Shown: positions 7,837-15,106 of the stretch, in pieces | Layout: each line of letters opens with the position of its first letter | Numbering within the stretch: position 1 is the stretch's first letter | NCBI GenBank assembly: GCA_018970845.1 | Contig: JAGWVO010000008.1 | Location: forward strand, 1 to 23,491 | DNA: 23,491 nucleotides | From: Planctomycetota bacterium | GTDB taxonomy: Bacteria > Planctomycetota > Planctomycetia > Gemmatales > Gemmataceae | Reading direction: 5' to 3' | Notes under the pieces: generated by a model | Seen by the model: the letters and a program-made list of their open reading frames with translations, nothing else | What the model was told of the DNA's origin: nothing | Database searches by the model: none | Program-made: the position numbers and the translations under genes

Positions 7837-8219
7837 TCAGGATGACGATGGGAGCGGCGGCCATGATGCTGCTGGCCGCGCTGACCGTTCGCGCCGACGA
7901 CTCCAGGTCGCGATGGAAGGGTCAGTGGACGAGCGATTCCACCGGCCACAAGGGCCCCTTGCGGGCCACCGTGGTCCAGGAGGGGCCCGATTCCTACAAG
8001 GCGCGCTTCGCGGGCCGCTTCGCAGGGGTTGTGCCGTTCATGTACACCAGCAAGATGCAGGTCACCGGCGTGGAAAACGGCCGGGTTCACCTCGCGGCCG
8101 ACCGCAAGCTGCCGATGTTCGGGCAGTTCAGCACCCGCGCCGTGATCGACGGCGACAGGTTCGACGCCACCTTCAAGGCCAAGAACGACCAGGGCAGCTT
8201 CCGCATGGAGCGCCGCTGA
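7833..8219 (+). CDS. Small exported protein of unknown function
   Basis: This 128-aa protein starts at an ATG overlapping the stop of the carbonic-anhydrase-like gene (ATGA), with AGGAG 8 nt upstream. Residues 1-21 are a clear signal peptide (hydrophobic Ala/Leu/Met core, cleavage near VRA-D). The mature part, about 105 aa, has alternating hydrophobic residues as in a small beta-barrel: WKGQWTSDSTG, then repeated strands ATVVQEG, YKARFAG, VHLAADR and the C-terminal segment FDATFKAKND. It has no cysteine in the mature part and no recognisable catalytic motif. It resembles short lipocalin-like exported proteins common in planctomycetes, which is only a fold guess. The PQQ-like propeller gene starts 26 nt downstream. 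Confidence 0.8.
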   Translation: MIRMTMGAAAMMLLAALTVRADDSRSRWKGQWTSDSTGHKGPLRATVVQEGPDSYKARFAGRFAGVVPFMYTSKMQVTGVENGRVHLAADRKLPMFGQFSTRAVIDGDRFDATFKAKNDQGSFRMERR

Positions 8220-8245
8220 CCCCCCGCGTGATTCAGGAGCCCGTC

Positions 8246-9523
8246 ATGACCATCCGTTCCCTCGGCAGGCTGGCGATCATGGCGGGCGCCGCGCTCGTGG
8301 CCGCCCCGTTGGCTCGCGGCGAGAACTGGCCGGCATTCCGCGGGCCCACGGGGCAGGGAATCTCAGGGGAGAAAAATCTCCCCCTCAAGTGGGACAAGAA
8401 CCAGAACATCCTTTGGTCGAGCGCCATCGATGGTGTCTCTTGGTCGACCCCCATCGTCTGGGGAGACCGCGTCTTCCTCACCACGGCGACCGACGAGGGC
8501 AAGTCGTGCCGGATGCTGGCGCTTGACGCGGCTTCCGGAAAAGTCGTCTGGGACCGGGAAGTCTTCAGGCAGGTTCCCCGCAAGAAGGAGACCCGCAACA
8601 GCTACGCCACCCCCACGCCCGTCACCGATGGCAAGCGTGTCTACGCGGTCTTCAGCGACGGCGGCTTCGCCGCCCTCGATTTCTCCGGCAAGGTCGCCTG
8701 GACCAACCGCGACTATCCCTTCTACAGCCAGCACGGCCTGGGCGCCTCTCCCGTCCTGGCCGGCGGCCTGCTCATCATGACGATGGACGCCAGCAGCGAG
8801 GGCGAGGACAAGCTCATCGGCTGGCAGAAGCCTTGGGACAAGTCGTTCGTGGTGGCGCTCGACGCCGAGACCGGCAAGCAGCGCTGGAAGACCATGCGCG
8901 GCATCACCCGCATCTCCCACGGCACGCCCACCCTGTGGAACGGCGCCGACGGAAAGCCCCAACTGGTGACCGAGGCGGGCGATGTGGTGCAGGGATTCGA
9001 TGTCGCCACGGGAGCCAAATTGTGGACCAGCGCCGTCGCCGGCGAGGGCAAGGTTCCCTCCACCGTTGTTGGCGACGGCCTCGTGTTCACCGCCGGCGGC
9101 TACCGCGGCCGCGACAGCGTCAAGGCGTTCCGGCTGGGAGGCTCGGGCGACCTGGCCGAGACGGCGCTCGCATGGGAACAGAAGAAGGTCAATCCCAAGG
9201 TTCCTTCCCTGCTTTACATCAAGCCTTGGCTGTTCGCCATCCAGGACAACGGCATGGCCAGTTGCCAGAAGGCCGACACCGGCGAGGTGATTTGGCAGGA
9301 ACGGGTCGGAGGCGGCTTCTCGGCCTCGCCCGTGGCGGCGGAGGGCCGCGTCTACCTGCTCGACAACAACGGCGACACCACGGTCATCGAGGCGGGCCCC
9401 GCGTTCAAGGTGCTCGCCAGGAACCCGCTTGGCGAACCCACCCAGGCCTCGATGGCCGTTTCCGACGGCCGCATTTTCATCCGCACCGAGAAGAACCTCC
9501 ACTGTGTCGGCGCCAAGCGCTGA
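8246..9523 (+). CDS. Exported PQQ-binding-like beta-propeller protein
   Basis: This 425-aa protein has a signal peptide at 1-25 (cleavage near ARG-E) followed by NWPAFRGPTGQGIS, the usual opening of planctomycete PQQ-like propeller proteins. At least four propeller blades show the motif of a small residue pair, TG or SG, then Trp: LDAASGKVVW (93-102), LDAETGKQRW, FDVATGAKLW and KADTGEVIW. The fold is that of the PQQ-dependent alcohol dehydrogenases and BamB. I see no calcium-site or vicinal disulfide motif of the true quinoprotein dehydrogenases, so the protein may be a structural or sugar-binding propeller rather than an enzyme. The start at 8246 is set by AGGAG 6 nt upstream and the signal peptide; a longer in-frame reading to 7760 crosses two other genes and is rejected. 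It ends the operon. Confidence 0.9.
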   Translation: MTIRSLGRLAIMAGAALVAAPLARGENWPAFRGPTGQGISGEKNLPLKWDKNQNILWSSAIDGVSWSTPIVWGDRVFLTTATDEGKSCRMLALDAASGKVVWDREVFRQVPRKKETRNSYATPTPVTDGKRVYAVFSDGGFAALDFSGKVAWTNRDYPFYSQHGLGASPVLAGGLLIMTMDASSEGEDKLIGWQKPWDKSFVVALDAETGKQRWKTMRGITRISHGTPTLWNGADGKPQLVTEAGDVVQGFDVATGAKLWTSAVAGEGKVPSTVVGDGLVFTAGGYRGRDSVKAFRLGGSGDLAETALAWEQKKVNPKVPSLLYIKPWLFAIQDNGMASCQKADTGEVIWQERVGGGFSASPVAAEGRVYLLDNNGDTTVIEAGPAFKVLARNPLGEPTQASMAVSDGRIFIRTEKNLHCVGAKR

Positions 9524-9531
9524 GGGCGAAG

Positions 9532-9562
9532 TTGGCGCAATCAGGTTAAAACCGCGTATAAT
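9532..9562 (+). promoter_or_regulatory. Sigma-70-type promoter of the toxin-antitoxin pair
   Basis: A perfect TATAAT lies at 9557-9562. TTGGCG (9532-9537), matching TTGACA at four of six places, lies upstream with a 19-bp spacer, slightly longer than ideal. Transcription would begin near 9569, giving a leader of about 26 nt that contains the GGAGG at 9582-9586 before the ATG at 9595. Confidence 0.6.
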
Positions 9563-9594
9563 TAGTCGATTTGGTTGGCCTGGAGGTCTCGGTG

Positions 9595-9828
9595 ATGCCA
9601 AGCGTCTCGATTGAGGAAGCCTCAGCCAACCTTCATGGCCTCATTGAAAGTCTTTCTCCTGGTGAGGAATTGGTCATCACGGAACGGCAGGAACCTGTCG
9701 CCAAGCTGATTTCGACCCGTGGCGCATCGCAACGACCCGTTCCCCAATTGGGCACACAGCGCGGTTGCGTACTTTCCATGGAACACTTCGATGATCCCCT
9801 AGAGGATTTTTCGGAGCATCAGGATTGA
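9595..9828 (+). CDS. Type II antitoxin, Phd/YefM-like (VapB)
   Basis: This 77-aa protein is read from the ATG at 9595, 8 nt after GGAGG; an in-frame upstream start at 9571 would precede that site. The N-terminal part (about 1-50) has the Phd/YefM pattern: VSIEEASANLHGLIESL, then GEELVITERQEPVAKLI, which forms the DNA-binding dimer. The acidic C-terminal tail (FDDPLEDFSEHQD) is the usual toxin-binding segment. It should bind and neutralise the PIN toxin encoded directly downstream and repress the shared promoter at 9532-9562. Its last codons overlap the toxin start by 4 bp. The pair is more A+T-rich than its neighbours, which suggests it was gained by transfer. Confidence 0.92.
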   Translation: MPSVSIEEASANLHGLIESLSPGEELVITERQEPVAKLISTRGASQRPVPQLGTQRGCVLSMEHFDDPLEDFSEHQD

Positions 9829-10217
9829 GATATTTGCTTGACACGCACACGCTGATCTGGAGTCAGGAAGATCCTTCCCGCCTTCCCAGCCTGGCGATAT
9901 CCGCTCTTTCCGACCCATTGAACGACCGGATCGTGAGCGTGGTTTCGATATGGGAAATCGGCATCAAGGTGGCCTTGGGCAAATTGCCACTGGCGAAATC
10001 CTTTCGCGCATGGATTGACACGGCCCTTGCTGACATGGCTTGTTCCGTCCTGCCCATCAAACTGGACCATGTCGAAATGCTGGGATCCTTGCCGTTCCAC
10101 CACCGCGATCCCTTCGACAGGATGCTGATTGCCCAGGCATTGGCTGAAAATATCCTCATGATTGGCTCTGATGCCCAGTTTGATTCCTATGGCGTCAAAC
10201 GCCAATGGGATGAATAA
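9825..10217 (+). CDS. PIN-domain toxin (VapC family)
   Basis: This 130-aa PIN-domain protein is probably a ribonuclease that cuts RNA when its antitoxin is lost. The acidic active site is complete: D6 in LLDTHTLIW, E44 in SIWEI, D95 and D98 in RDPFDRMLIAQA, and D116 in IGSDAQF. The length is normal for VapC. It starts at TTG (9825), which overlaps the antitoxin stop as TTGA, so translation depends on coupling; no separate Shine-Dalgarno is obvious and no ATG occurs before the first conserved Asp. One line of this gene (9901-9960) counts 33/60 GC against 41/60 in the propeller gene upstream. The C-terminus converges with the dehydrogenase gene 56 nt away. The RNA target cannot be predicted. 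Confidence 0.93.
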   Translation: MRYLLDTHTLIWSQEDPSRLPSLAISALSDPLNDRIVSVVSIWEIGIKVALGKLPLAKSFRAWIDTALADMACSVLPIKLDHVEMLGSLPFHHRDPFDRMLIAQALAENILMIGSDAQFDSYGVKRQWDE

Positions 10218-10224
10218 AAAGAAC

Positions 10225-10240
10225 GATTCTTCGACGAATC
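10225..10240. terminator. Short hairpin after the toxin gene
   Basis: GATTC (10225-10229) pairs with GAATC (10236-10240) around a 6-nt loop, 8 nt after the vapC stop and between convergent genes. An A-tract (aaaaa, 10216-10220) precedes it, which would be a T-tract for the opposing transcript ending at 10274. The 5-bp stem is weak, so the call is tentative. Confidence 0.25.
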
Positions 10241-10273
10241 CAGCCGGGGATGGTTGATGGCCGGCCTTCCTCG

Positions 10274-11227
10274 TCACCGGGGCGCGGGATACCTGGGCTG
10301 CCGGCCGGCCAGCACCTCGATCACATCACGCACCACCCAGCTCATGTTCTCGATCGCGGTGCGGGTGCGCGCGGCCATGTGCGGAGTCAGCAGCACATTG
10401 TCGAGGCCGAGCAATGGGTAGCCCGCCTTGGGCGGTTCCGGATCAAACACATCGATCGCGGCGCCGGCGATCCTTTTGTGGCGGATGGCGTCCGCCAGGG
10501 CGTCGTCATCGAGCACTTCGCCCCGGCTTGTGTTGATCAGGATCGCGGTCGGCTTCATGAGCGACAGCAGCGGGGCGCCGACAAGGTTCTCGTTGCCGGC
10601 CTTCATGTCCACATGCAGCGAGACGATGTCGGCCGTGGAGAACAGCGTGTCCTTGCCGACAGACTCGGCGGAAAAATCGAGGCGATCCCGCACATCGACC
10701 AGGTCGTTGTAGATGACCCGCATGCCGAACCCGTTGGCCGCGATCCTGCCGACCCGCCTTCCGACCCGTCCCATGCCGAGGATGCCGATGGTCAGTTCGT
10801 TCAACTGCGAGCCGCGCTGGGTGTCGCGGATGCGCTTGAACTCCTTGGGATCGTACACGCGTTCCTTGAAGAAGGCCCAGGGACGCAGCAACTGAAGGGC
10901 GTACCCGATCACGAAGTCGCCGACGGCCAGCGTGTTCGCGTCGGGCGTGAAGACCACCTCGACGCCGCGGGCGCGGCAGGCCGGCACATCGATATTCTCA
11001 AGGCCGACACCGCCCCTGGCGACCACCTTCAGCCTGGGGCAGCGGGCCAGCAGTTCGGGGTTCACCCGGGTGTAGGTGCGGACCACAAGCGCCGCCGCCT
11101 CGGGCAGGGCGGCGTCGAACTCGGGTGAGCCGGGCCCGGCCTCGATGACCTTGGCGCGTTCCCTGAGCCATGCCAGGGGAGCCGGGTCGGAACCTTCGGT
11201 GACGATGATGATTGGGAGATTGCTCAT
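10274..11227 (-). CDS. D-isomer-specific 2-hydroxyacid dehydrogenase (SerA-like, no ACT domain)
   Basis: This 317-aa protein is an NAD-dependent 2-hydroxyacid dehydrogenase. The substrate-domain loop VARGGVGLENID (69-80) is the type seen in phosphoglycerate dehydrogenases. The NAD fold has GILGMGRVGRRVG (148-160; glycines 151, 153, 156) with acidic D175 at the end of the next strand, favouring NAD over NADP. The catalytic set is Arg235 (NTSRGEVLDD), Glu264 (DVFDPEPP) and His283 (TPHMAARTRTA). The protein ends at 317 aa, so it lacks the regulatory ACT domain of many SerA proteins. It could act on 3-phosphoglycerate, hydroxypyruvate or glyoxylate; the sequence does not decide. No Shine-Dalgarno precedes the ATG at 11227. 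The gene lies downstream of hrpB on the same strand, separated by 75 bp. Confidence 0.9.
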   Translation of the reverse strand: MSNLPIIIVTEGSDPAPLAWLRERAKVIEAGPGSPEFDAALPEAAALVVRTYTRVNPELLARCPRLKVVARGGVGLENIDVPACRARGVEVVFTPDANTLAVGDFVIGYALQLLRPWAFFKERVYDPKEFKRIRDTQRGSQLNELTIGILGMGRVGRRVGRIAANGFGMRVIYNDLVDVRDRLDFSAESVGKDTLFSTADIVSLHVDMKAGNENLVGAPLLSLMKPTAILINTSRGEVLDDDALADAIRHKRIAGAAIDVFDPEPPKAGYPLLGLDNVLLTPHMAARTRTAIENMSWVVRDVIEVLAGRQPRYPAPR

Positions 11228-11234
11228 GAGGGCC

Positions 11235-11263
11235 GTTATAGCGCAACGGGGTCGCCCGTTCCA
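11235..11263 (-). promoter_or_regulatory. Possible promoter giving a leaderless dehydrogenase mRNA
   Basis: On the reverse strand TATAAC (11240-11235) lies 7 nt before the ATG at 11227, with TGGAAC (11263-11258, three of six matches to TTGACA) at a 17-bp spacing. The start of transcription would fall almost on the ATG. A perfect 6-bp hairpin, AACGGG-GTCG-CCCGTT (11245-11260), occupies the spacer and could equally be the 3' hairpin of hrpB. Confidence 0.25.
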
Positions 11264-11302
11264 TTTCAGGCCGCGTGCGATTCCCGCGCCCCAGGCGCCC
11301 GG

Positions 11303-13747
11303 TCAGTGCCTCGGGCCGCCCGGCTTGCGGACAGCCTGGGCCGTCCACGGGTCTTCCGGCCACGGGTGGCGGGGATAGCGGCCGCGCAGTTCCTTGCGCA
11401 CGACCTGGTAGGTGGTGTTCCAGAAGCTTTCAAGGTCGTCGGTCACCTGCTGCGGACGAAAGTTCGGCGCCAGCAGGTGCAGCAGCACCCGCACTCGGCC
11501 GCCCGCGATGCGCGGCGTTTCCTTCCAGCCGAACAGTTCCTGAATCCGCGCCGCCAGCACCGGCGGCCTGCCGGGTTCGTAGGCCAGCGCCGCCATGCCT
11601 CCCGAGGGCAGGGTGAGGCGCGCCGGGGCCAGCGCGTCGAGGTCGCGGCGCTGCTTGTGGTCGAGGGTTTCCAGCAGGGCCGGGTGCCAGTCCTTGTCCC
11701 GCACGGCGGCGAGGGACCGTTCGTCCCGGCAAATACCGGCCAAAAAATCCAACCAAAACGAATCGTCGATAGGGGGAAGCGTGCCGGGCATGGCGATGGC
11801 AAGCCACTTCCACCGCGCCAGGAGCTGCCTCGCGGGAGTTCCCTCCGCCGGAAGGAGCGAATCGAGCCGGGCCCGAGCCGCCTCGGCCAGGATGGCGGCG
11901 GAACCTTCGTCAAGCGGCGCCGGCGCCTCCCTCTCGTCAATGACCAGTCCGCCGAAGCTTGTCCGCCGCCTGCCGACGATCCGTTCCGTCCGCCCATCGA
12001 ACTCCACGGCGGTTTCCACCTTCAGCCGGGAGGGGTCGAGGTCCTCGGAGACAATGCCCGAGGCCATGCGCACGACCGCCTCACCCGGCTGGTCATCGAC
12101 ATCGAGGCAGAGGAACAGGTCATGCTCGCTGACCGCCGAGGCCGGGCCGAGCCTCACGGGCCTGCCTCCCGCCATCATCGCCTTGCCGGGGTCCGTGTCG
12201 CGGCGGCGCGCCAACCTGTCGGGAAAGGCGGCCATCAGGGCCCCGGCGAAGGCGCGGCGGGGGTCGGCGGCCCCGGGGCCGGAAGTCACCCGCCTTTCCA
12301 GGTCGGAGGCGATTTGAGCCAGCCTGCGGTCGCGCGGCGGGCCCTTTTCGGGCAGCCATTCGTCCAGGCGGTGCAGCAGGTCGCAATCGACGGCATGGTC
12401 GGGGCGTTCCGGCCTTTGGGGTTCGCCCTCGGCCAGCAGCGCCGCGGCGCGCGCCGCCAGCCCGGGAATCCCCCGGCGGGCCCCCTCGGCCAGGAGCACC
12501 CCCGCGCGCGGGGGCAACGGCAACCGGCCCAGCAGGTCGCCCAGGGTGGTGGGCCGGCCTTCCCGGATGGCGCCCAGCGCCTCCAGGGTGGCAAGCGCCC
12601 GGGCCCTGGAAGCCGCGGGCGGGGCGTCGAGCCACTCGAAGCGGTCAAGTTCGCCCAAGGCGGCCAGTTGCAGCAGCGCCGCCGACGGATCGACGCGCAG
12701 GATCTCGGCGAGGTCGTGTTCGGGTCGCCTCGAATCGTCGTGTTCGGAAAAGAGCCTCAGGCAGGTGCCCGGCGCCTCGCGGCCGGCGCGGCCGGCGCGC
12801 TGGGCCAGCGACGCCCGGCAGACGGGACGCACCACGAGACGGTCGAGGCCCGTGGCCGGGTCGTGGGCCAGTTGCCTCGCCAGGCCGGAATCAACCACGG
12901 CTCGAACCCCCGGCACCGTGACCGAGCTTTCCGCCACATTCGTCGACAGGATGACACGCCTCGCGCCGGCCCGGGGAGCCAGAACCTCGTCCTGCTCCTC
13001 GGGCGAGAGGTCGCCGTGCAGCGGCATGGTCGCCAGCCCGGCGCGCCTGGGGAGGCGTTCGGCCACTTGCCGGATCTCACGCCACCCGGGCAGGAAGACA
13101 AGGATGTCGCCGGCGGCCGAGTCGAGGACGCGGGTGACGGCCCGTGCGACGCCCGCCGGCCAGTCGGGCCCCTGGGGCACCGGCTCGTGGCCGATGGAGA
13201 CGGGGAACAGCCGGCCGGGGCTGTCGAGCGTGGGGCATCCACCCAGGTAGGCGGAGACACGCGAGGCATCCACGGTGGCCGACATCACCACCACGCGCAG
13301 GTCGGGCCTGAGGGTTTCGCGCACCACCCTGAGCAACCCGGCGATGAGGTCGGTTTCCACGCCCCGCTCATGGAACTCGTCGAGGATGACGCAGCCGATT
13401 CCTTCCAGCGCGGGATCGTCGCGCAGCAGGTTGAGGGCGATGCCGGGCGTCATGGCCACGAGGCGCGTGGAGGAGGTCGCCTGGCGGTCGAAGCGGACAT
13501 GGTAGCCGACCTCCGATCCCAACCGGCATCCGCGCTCGAAGGCGATGCGCCGGGCCGCGGCGCGGGCGGCCAGCCTGCGGGGTTCCACGAGGAGGACCGC
13601 GCCAGCGGTGGAATCGAGCAGCGCGGACGGCAGGCGGGTTGTCTTGCCGGCGCCCGTGCTCGCGCGCAGCACAAGGCACGGATGCTCGCGCAACGACGCC
13701 ACCGCCCCCGGCAGCAGCGCGTCGATGGGCAGGGCGGGCAAGGCCAT
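11303..13747 (-). CDS. hrpB: ATP-dependent helicase HrpB
   Basis: This 814-aa protein is a DEAH/RHA-type RNA helicase of the usual HrpB length. Motifs in order: Walker A STGAGKTT (30-37), motif Ia EPRRLAARAAA (55-65), DEFH in place of DEAH (123-126), SAT (156-158), and motif VI QRAGRAGR (316-323). The helicase-associated domain follows, and the C-terminal HrpB domain ends with the characteristic RKELRGRYPRHPWPEDPW. The role in most bacteria is poorly defined; RNA processing is the general expectation. Its ATG at 13747 lies 4 nt after the stop of the unknown gene upstream, with no own Shine-Dalgarno, so translation is likely coupled. A long open frame on the opposite strand here is a shadow of its high GC content. 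Confidence 0.95.
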   Translation of the reverse strand: MALPALPIDALLPGAVASLREHPCLVLRASTGAGKTTRLPSALLDSTAGAVLLVEPRRLAARAAARRIAFERGCRLGSEVGYHVRFDRQATSSTRLVAMTPGIALNLLRDDPALEGIGCVILDEFHERGVETDLIAGLLRVVRETLRPDLRVVVMSATVDASRVSAYLGGCPTLDSPGRLFPVSIGHEPVPQGPDWPAGVARAVTRVLDSAAGDILVFLPGWREIRQVAERLPRRAGLATMPLHGDLSPEEQDEVLAPRAGARRVILSTNVAESSVTVPGVRAVVDSGLARQLAHDPATGLDRLVVRPVCRASLAQRAGRAGREAPGTCLRLFSEHDDSRRPEHDLAEILRVDPSAALLQLAALGELDRFEWLDAPPAASRARALATLEALGAIREGRPTTLGDLLGRLPLPPRAGVLLAEGARRGIPGLAARAAALLAEGEPQRPERPDHAVDCDLLHRLDEWLPEKGPPRDRRLAQIASDLERRVTSGPGAADPRRAFAGALMAAFPDRLARRRDTDPGKAMMAGGRPVRLGPASAVSEHDLFLCLDVDDQPGEAVVRMASGIVSEDLDPSRLKVETAVEFDGRTERIVGRRRTSFGGLVIDEREAPAPLDEGSAAILAEAARARLDSLLPAEGTPARQLLARWKWLAIAMPGTLPPIDDSFWLDFLAGICRDERSLAAVRDKDWHPALLETLDHKQRRDLDALAPARLTLPSGGMAALAYEPGRPPVLAARIQELFGWKETPRIAGGRVRVLLHLLAPNFRPQQVTDDLESFWNTTYQVVRKELRGRYPRHPWPEDPWTAQAVRKPGGPRH

Positions 13748-13751
13748 CGGC

Positions 13752-14924
13752 TCAGGCCCGCGGCTTGCCCAGCCGTTCCTGTTCCAGGCAAGCGGCCAGG
13801 AAATGGACCGGGTCGCCCTGGAGGCGCGCCGCCCGGATCATCGGCCGGAAATCGCCGACCTTCTGGCAGCGCTCGCGCAGCGACTGCGGCGACTGGCATG
13901 TCACCGCCGCCTCGAGCGCCTCCGCCTCGCGGCCGATCGTCTCGAGCAGGCGGTGGAGCACCTCGGAGGGGTAGGTGTTGCCTTCCTCCGCGCCGGCTCG
14001 CGCCGCCTCGCGGAAGTGGTTGATGTGCGACTCGGCGTCCCGCCCCGCGATCGCCTCGAGGTAGTGCCTCCAGCCGACAAAGAACGGGTCGAACGGCGTC
14101 TCGCCCCGGGGCGCGAAACGCCCCTTCAGGCGGGATCCGTAATCGCACAGCTCGCAGGCGAGGTCGAGTTCCGGGCACGGCCCCATCCCCCCGGCCAACT
14201 GCACGGTCGACTGCAGGTGGGAAAGGTCGATGTGATAGACATCCTCGGCCGTGAGGTCGGGGTTGGCGTCAAGCAGGGCCGGCAGGCGGCCGGGAGCCAT
14301 CGGCGCGGTTTCCTCCGCCGTCGGTTCCCTGCCTTGTTGGCGGGCCAGGTCGGCCGTCAACCGTCCCGTCAGCTCATGGTGGAGCGCCCGCGTGAGCTGC
14401 CTGATGCATGCCTTGCGGTCGTCCGGATGCGACGGGATTTCCCCCTGGCTGAGCGCCGTGATCGCATTGCAGAGGCCGTAGCGCGCCAGGATCCATCCGT
14501 AGCCATCCACCGGCAGGAGACCCTCGTAGAACGCCAGGCGGATCGGGGTGTCCCAGTCGCCATCGTCCTCCGCCTTGAACTGGATCAGCGCGTTGCGGAT
14601 CGGCTGCGCGTCGCCCAGCAGCTTGTAGAAGGGCCAAGCCTGCTCAAGCAGTCCTTGTTCGAGGGCCGTTCCCCCCACCAAGTGGGCCGACTCCCGGATG
14701 GCTTGCTCGTATTGCTCCTGCTGCGCCGGGGTGAGGTCGGTCGATCCGGCGGTGGGGGTGGGGCAGGCTCCCATCGCCGTCCTCGCCCGCATGAGTCGGG
14801 CATAAAACCAGCCCCAGAAGTCTCCCTTGTCCCTCAGGACGGATTCGAGGCGGTCAAGCGCCGAGGCGGTGCCGCCCTGGGCGAGGGCCTGCTCCAGCAA
14901 CCCGCAGGCTTCGGTATCGCTCAT
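13752..14924 (-). CDS. Protein of unknown family, helical
   Basis: The protein has 390 aa from the ATG at 14924, chosen because AGGAGA lies 8 nt upstream; an in-frame ATG at 14957 adds 11 residues and has no ribosome site. No signal peptide or membrane segment is visible. The sequence looks mainly alpha-helical and TPR/SEL1-like in texture, but I could not mark regular repeats. Two cysteines close together (DLACELCDYGSRLKG, near residue 265) are the only local feature. Acidic residues are frequent. It stands 4 nt upstream of hrpB, which suggests joint expression and perhaps a shared role in RNA metabolism, though that is only guilt by association. Upstream is an A+T-rich stretch and the nested hairpin at 15034-15091. 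Function unknown. Confidence 0.8.
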   Translation of the reverse strand: MSDTEACGLLEQALAQGGTASALDRLESVLRDKGDFWGWFYARLMRARTAMGACPTPTAGSTDLTPAQQEQYEQAIRESAHLVGGTALEQGLLEQAWPFYKLLGDAQPIRNALIQFKAEDDGDWDTPIRLAFYEGLLPVDGYGWILARYGLCNAITALSQGEIPSHPDDRKACIRQLTRALHHELTGRLTADLARQQGREPTAEETAPMAPGRLPALLDANPDLTAEDVYHIDLSHLQSTVQLAGGMGPCPELDLACELCDYGSRLKGRFAPRGETPFDPFFVGWRHYLEAIAGRDAESHINHFREAARAGAEEGNTYPSEVLHRLLETIGREAEALEAAVTCQSPQSLRERCQKVGDFRPMIRAARLQGDPVHFLAACLEQERLGKPRA

Positions 14925-15033
14925 GGTGGTTGTCTCCTGGGTGGTGGTCGGGTTCATGAAGATCGGGAAATAAAACCATGAATAATTGTTGAATTTTTTC
15001 TTGCCCTTTCATCAGGGAGCGCTACTTTATCCA

Positions 15034-15091
15034 TGCCCCGTCGAGGTTTCCCTGGTGGTTGGGCGACACCAGGGTGGCTGCCGACGGGGCA
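15034..15091. other. Nested hairpin between unknown gene and kinase
   Basis: TGCCCCGTCG (15034-15043) pairs perfectly with CGACGGGGCA (15082-15091). Inside, CCCTGGTG (15050-15057) pairs perfectly with CACCAGGG (15067-15074). The two stems are separated by 6- and 7-nt unpaired strands and closed by a 9-nt loop. On the forward strand TTTTCATTT follows, which would suit an intrinsic terminator, but no forward gene lies upstream. On the reverse strand it starts 15 nt after the kinase stop and lacks a T-tract, and it lies about 110 nt before the start at 14924, so it may be a kinase 3' hairpin or a structured leader. Confidence 0.6.
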
Positions 15092-15106
15092 TTTTCATTT
15101 CACGGA

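Noticed and set aside
7760..8245. N-terminal extension of the PQQ-like propeller protein
   Set aside because: It would run through the carbonic-anhydrase-like and small exported genes; the start at 8246 has a ribosome site and a signal peptide.
9524..10273. Mobile element carrying the toxin-antitoxin pair
   Set aside because: No flanking direct or inverted repeats and no recombinase were found, so only the base composition suggests transfer.
11306..14023. Forward open frame of 905 aa across hrpB
   Set aside because: Antisense shadow of HrpB, whose helicase motifs are all intact on the other strand; rich in Gly/Arg/Pro/His without a domain.
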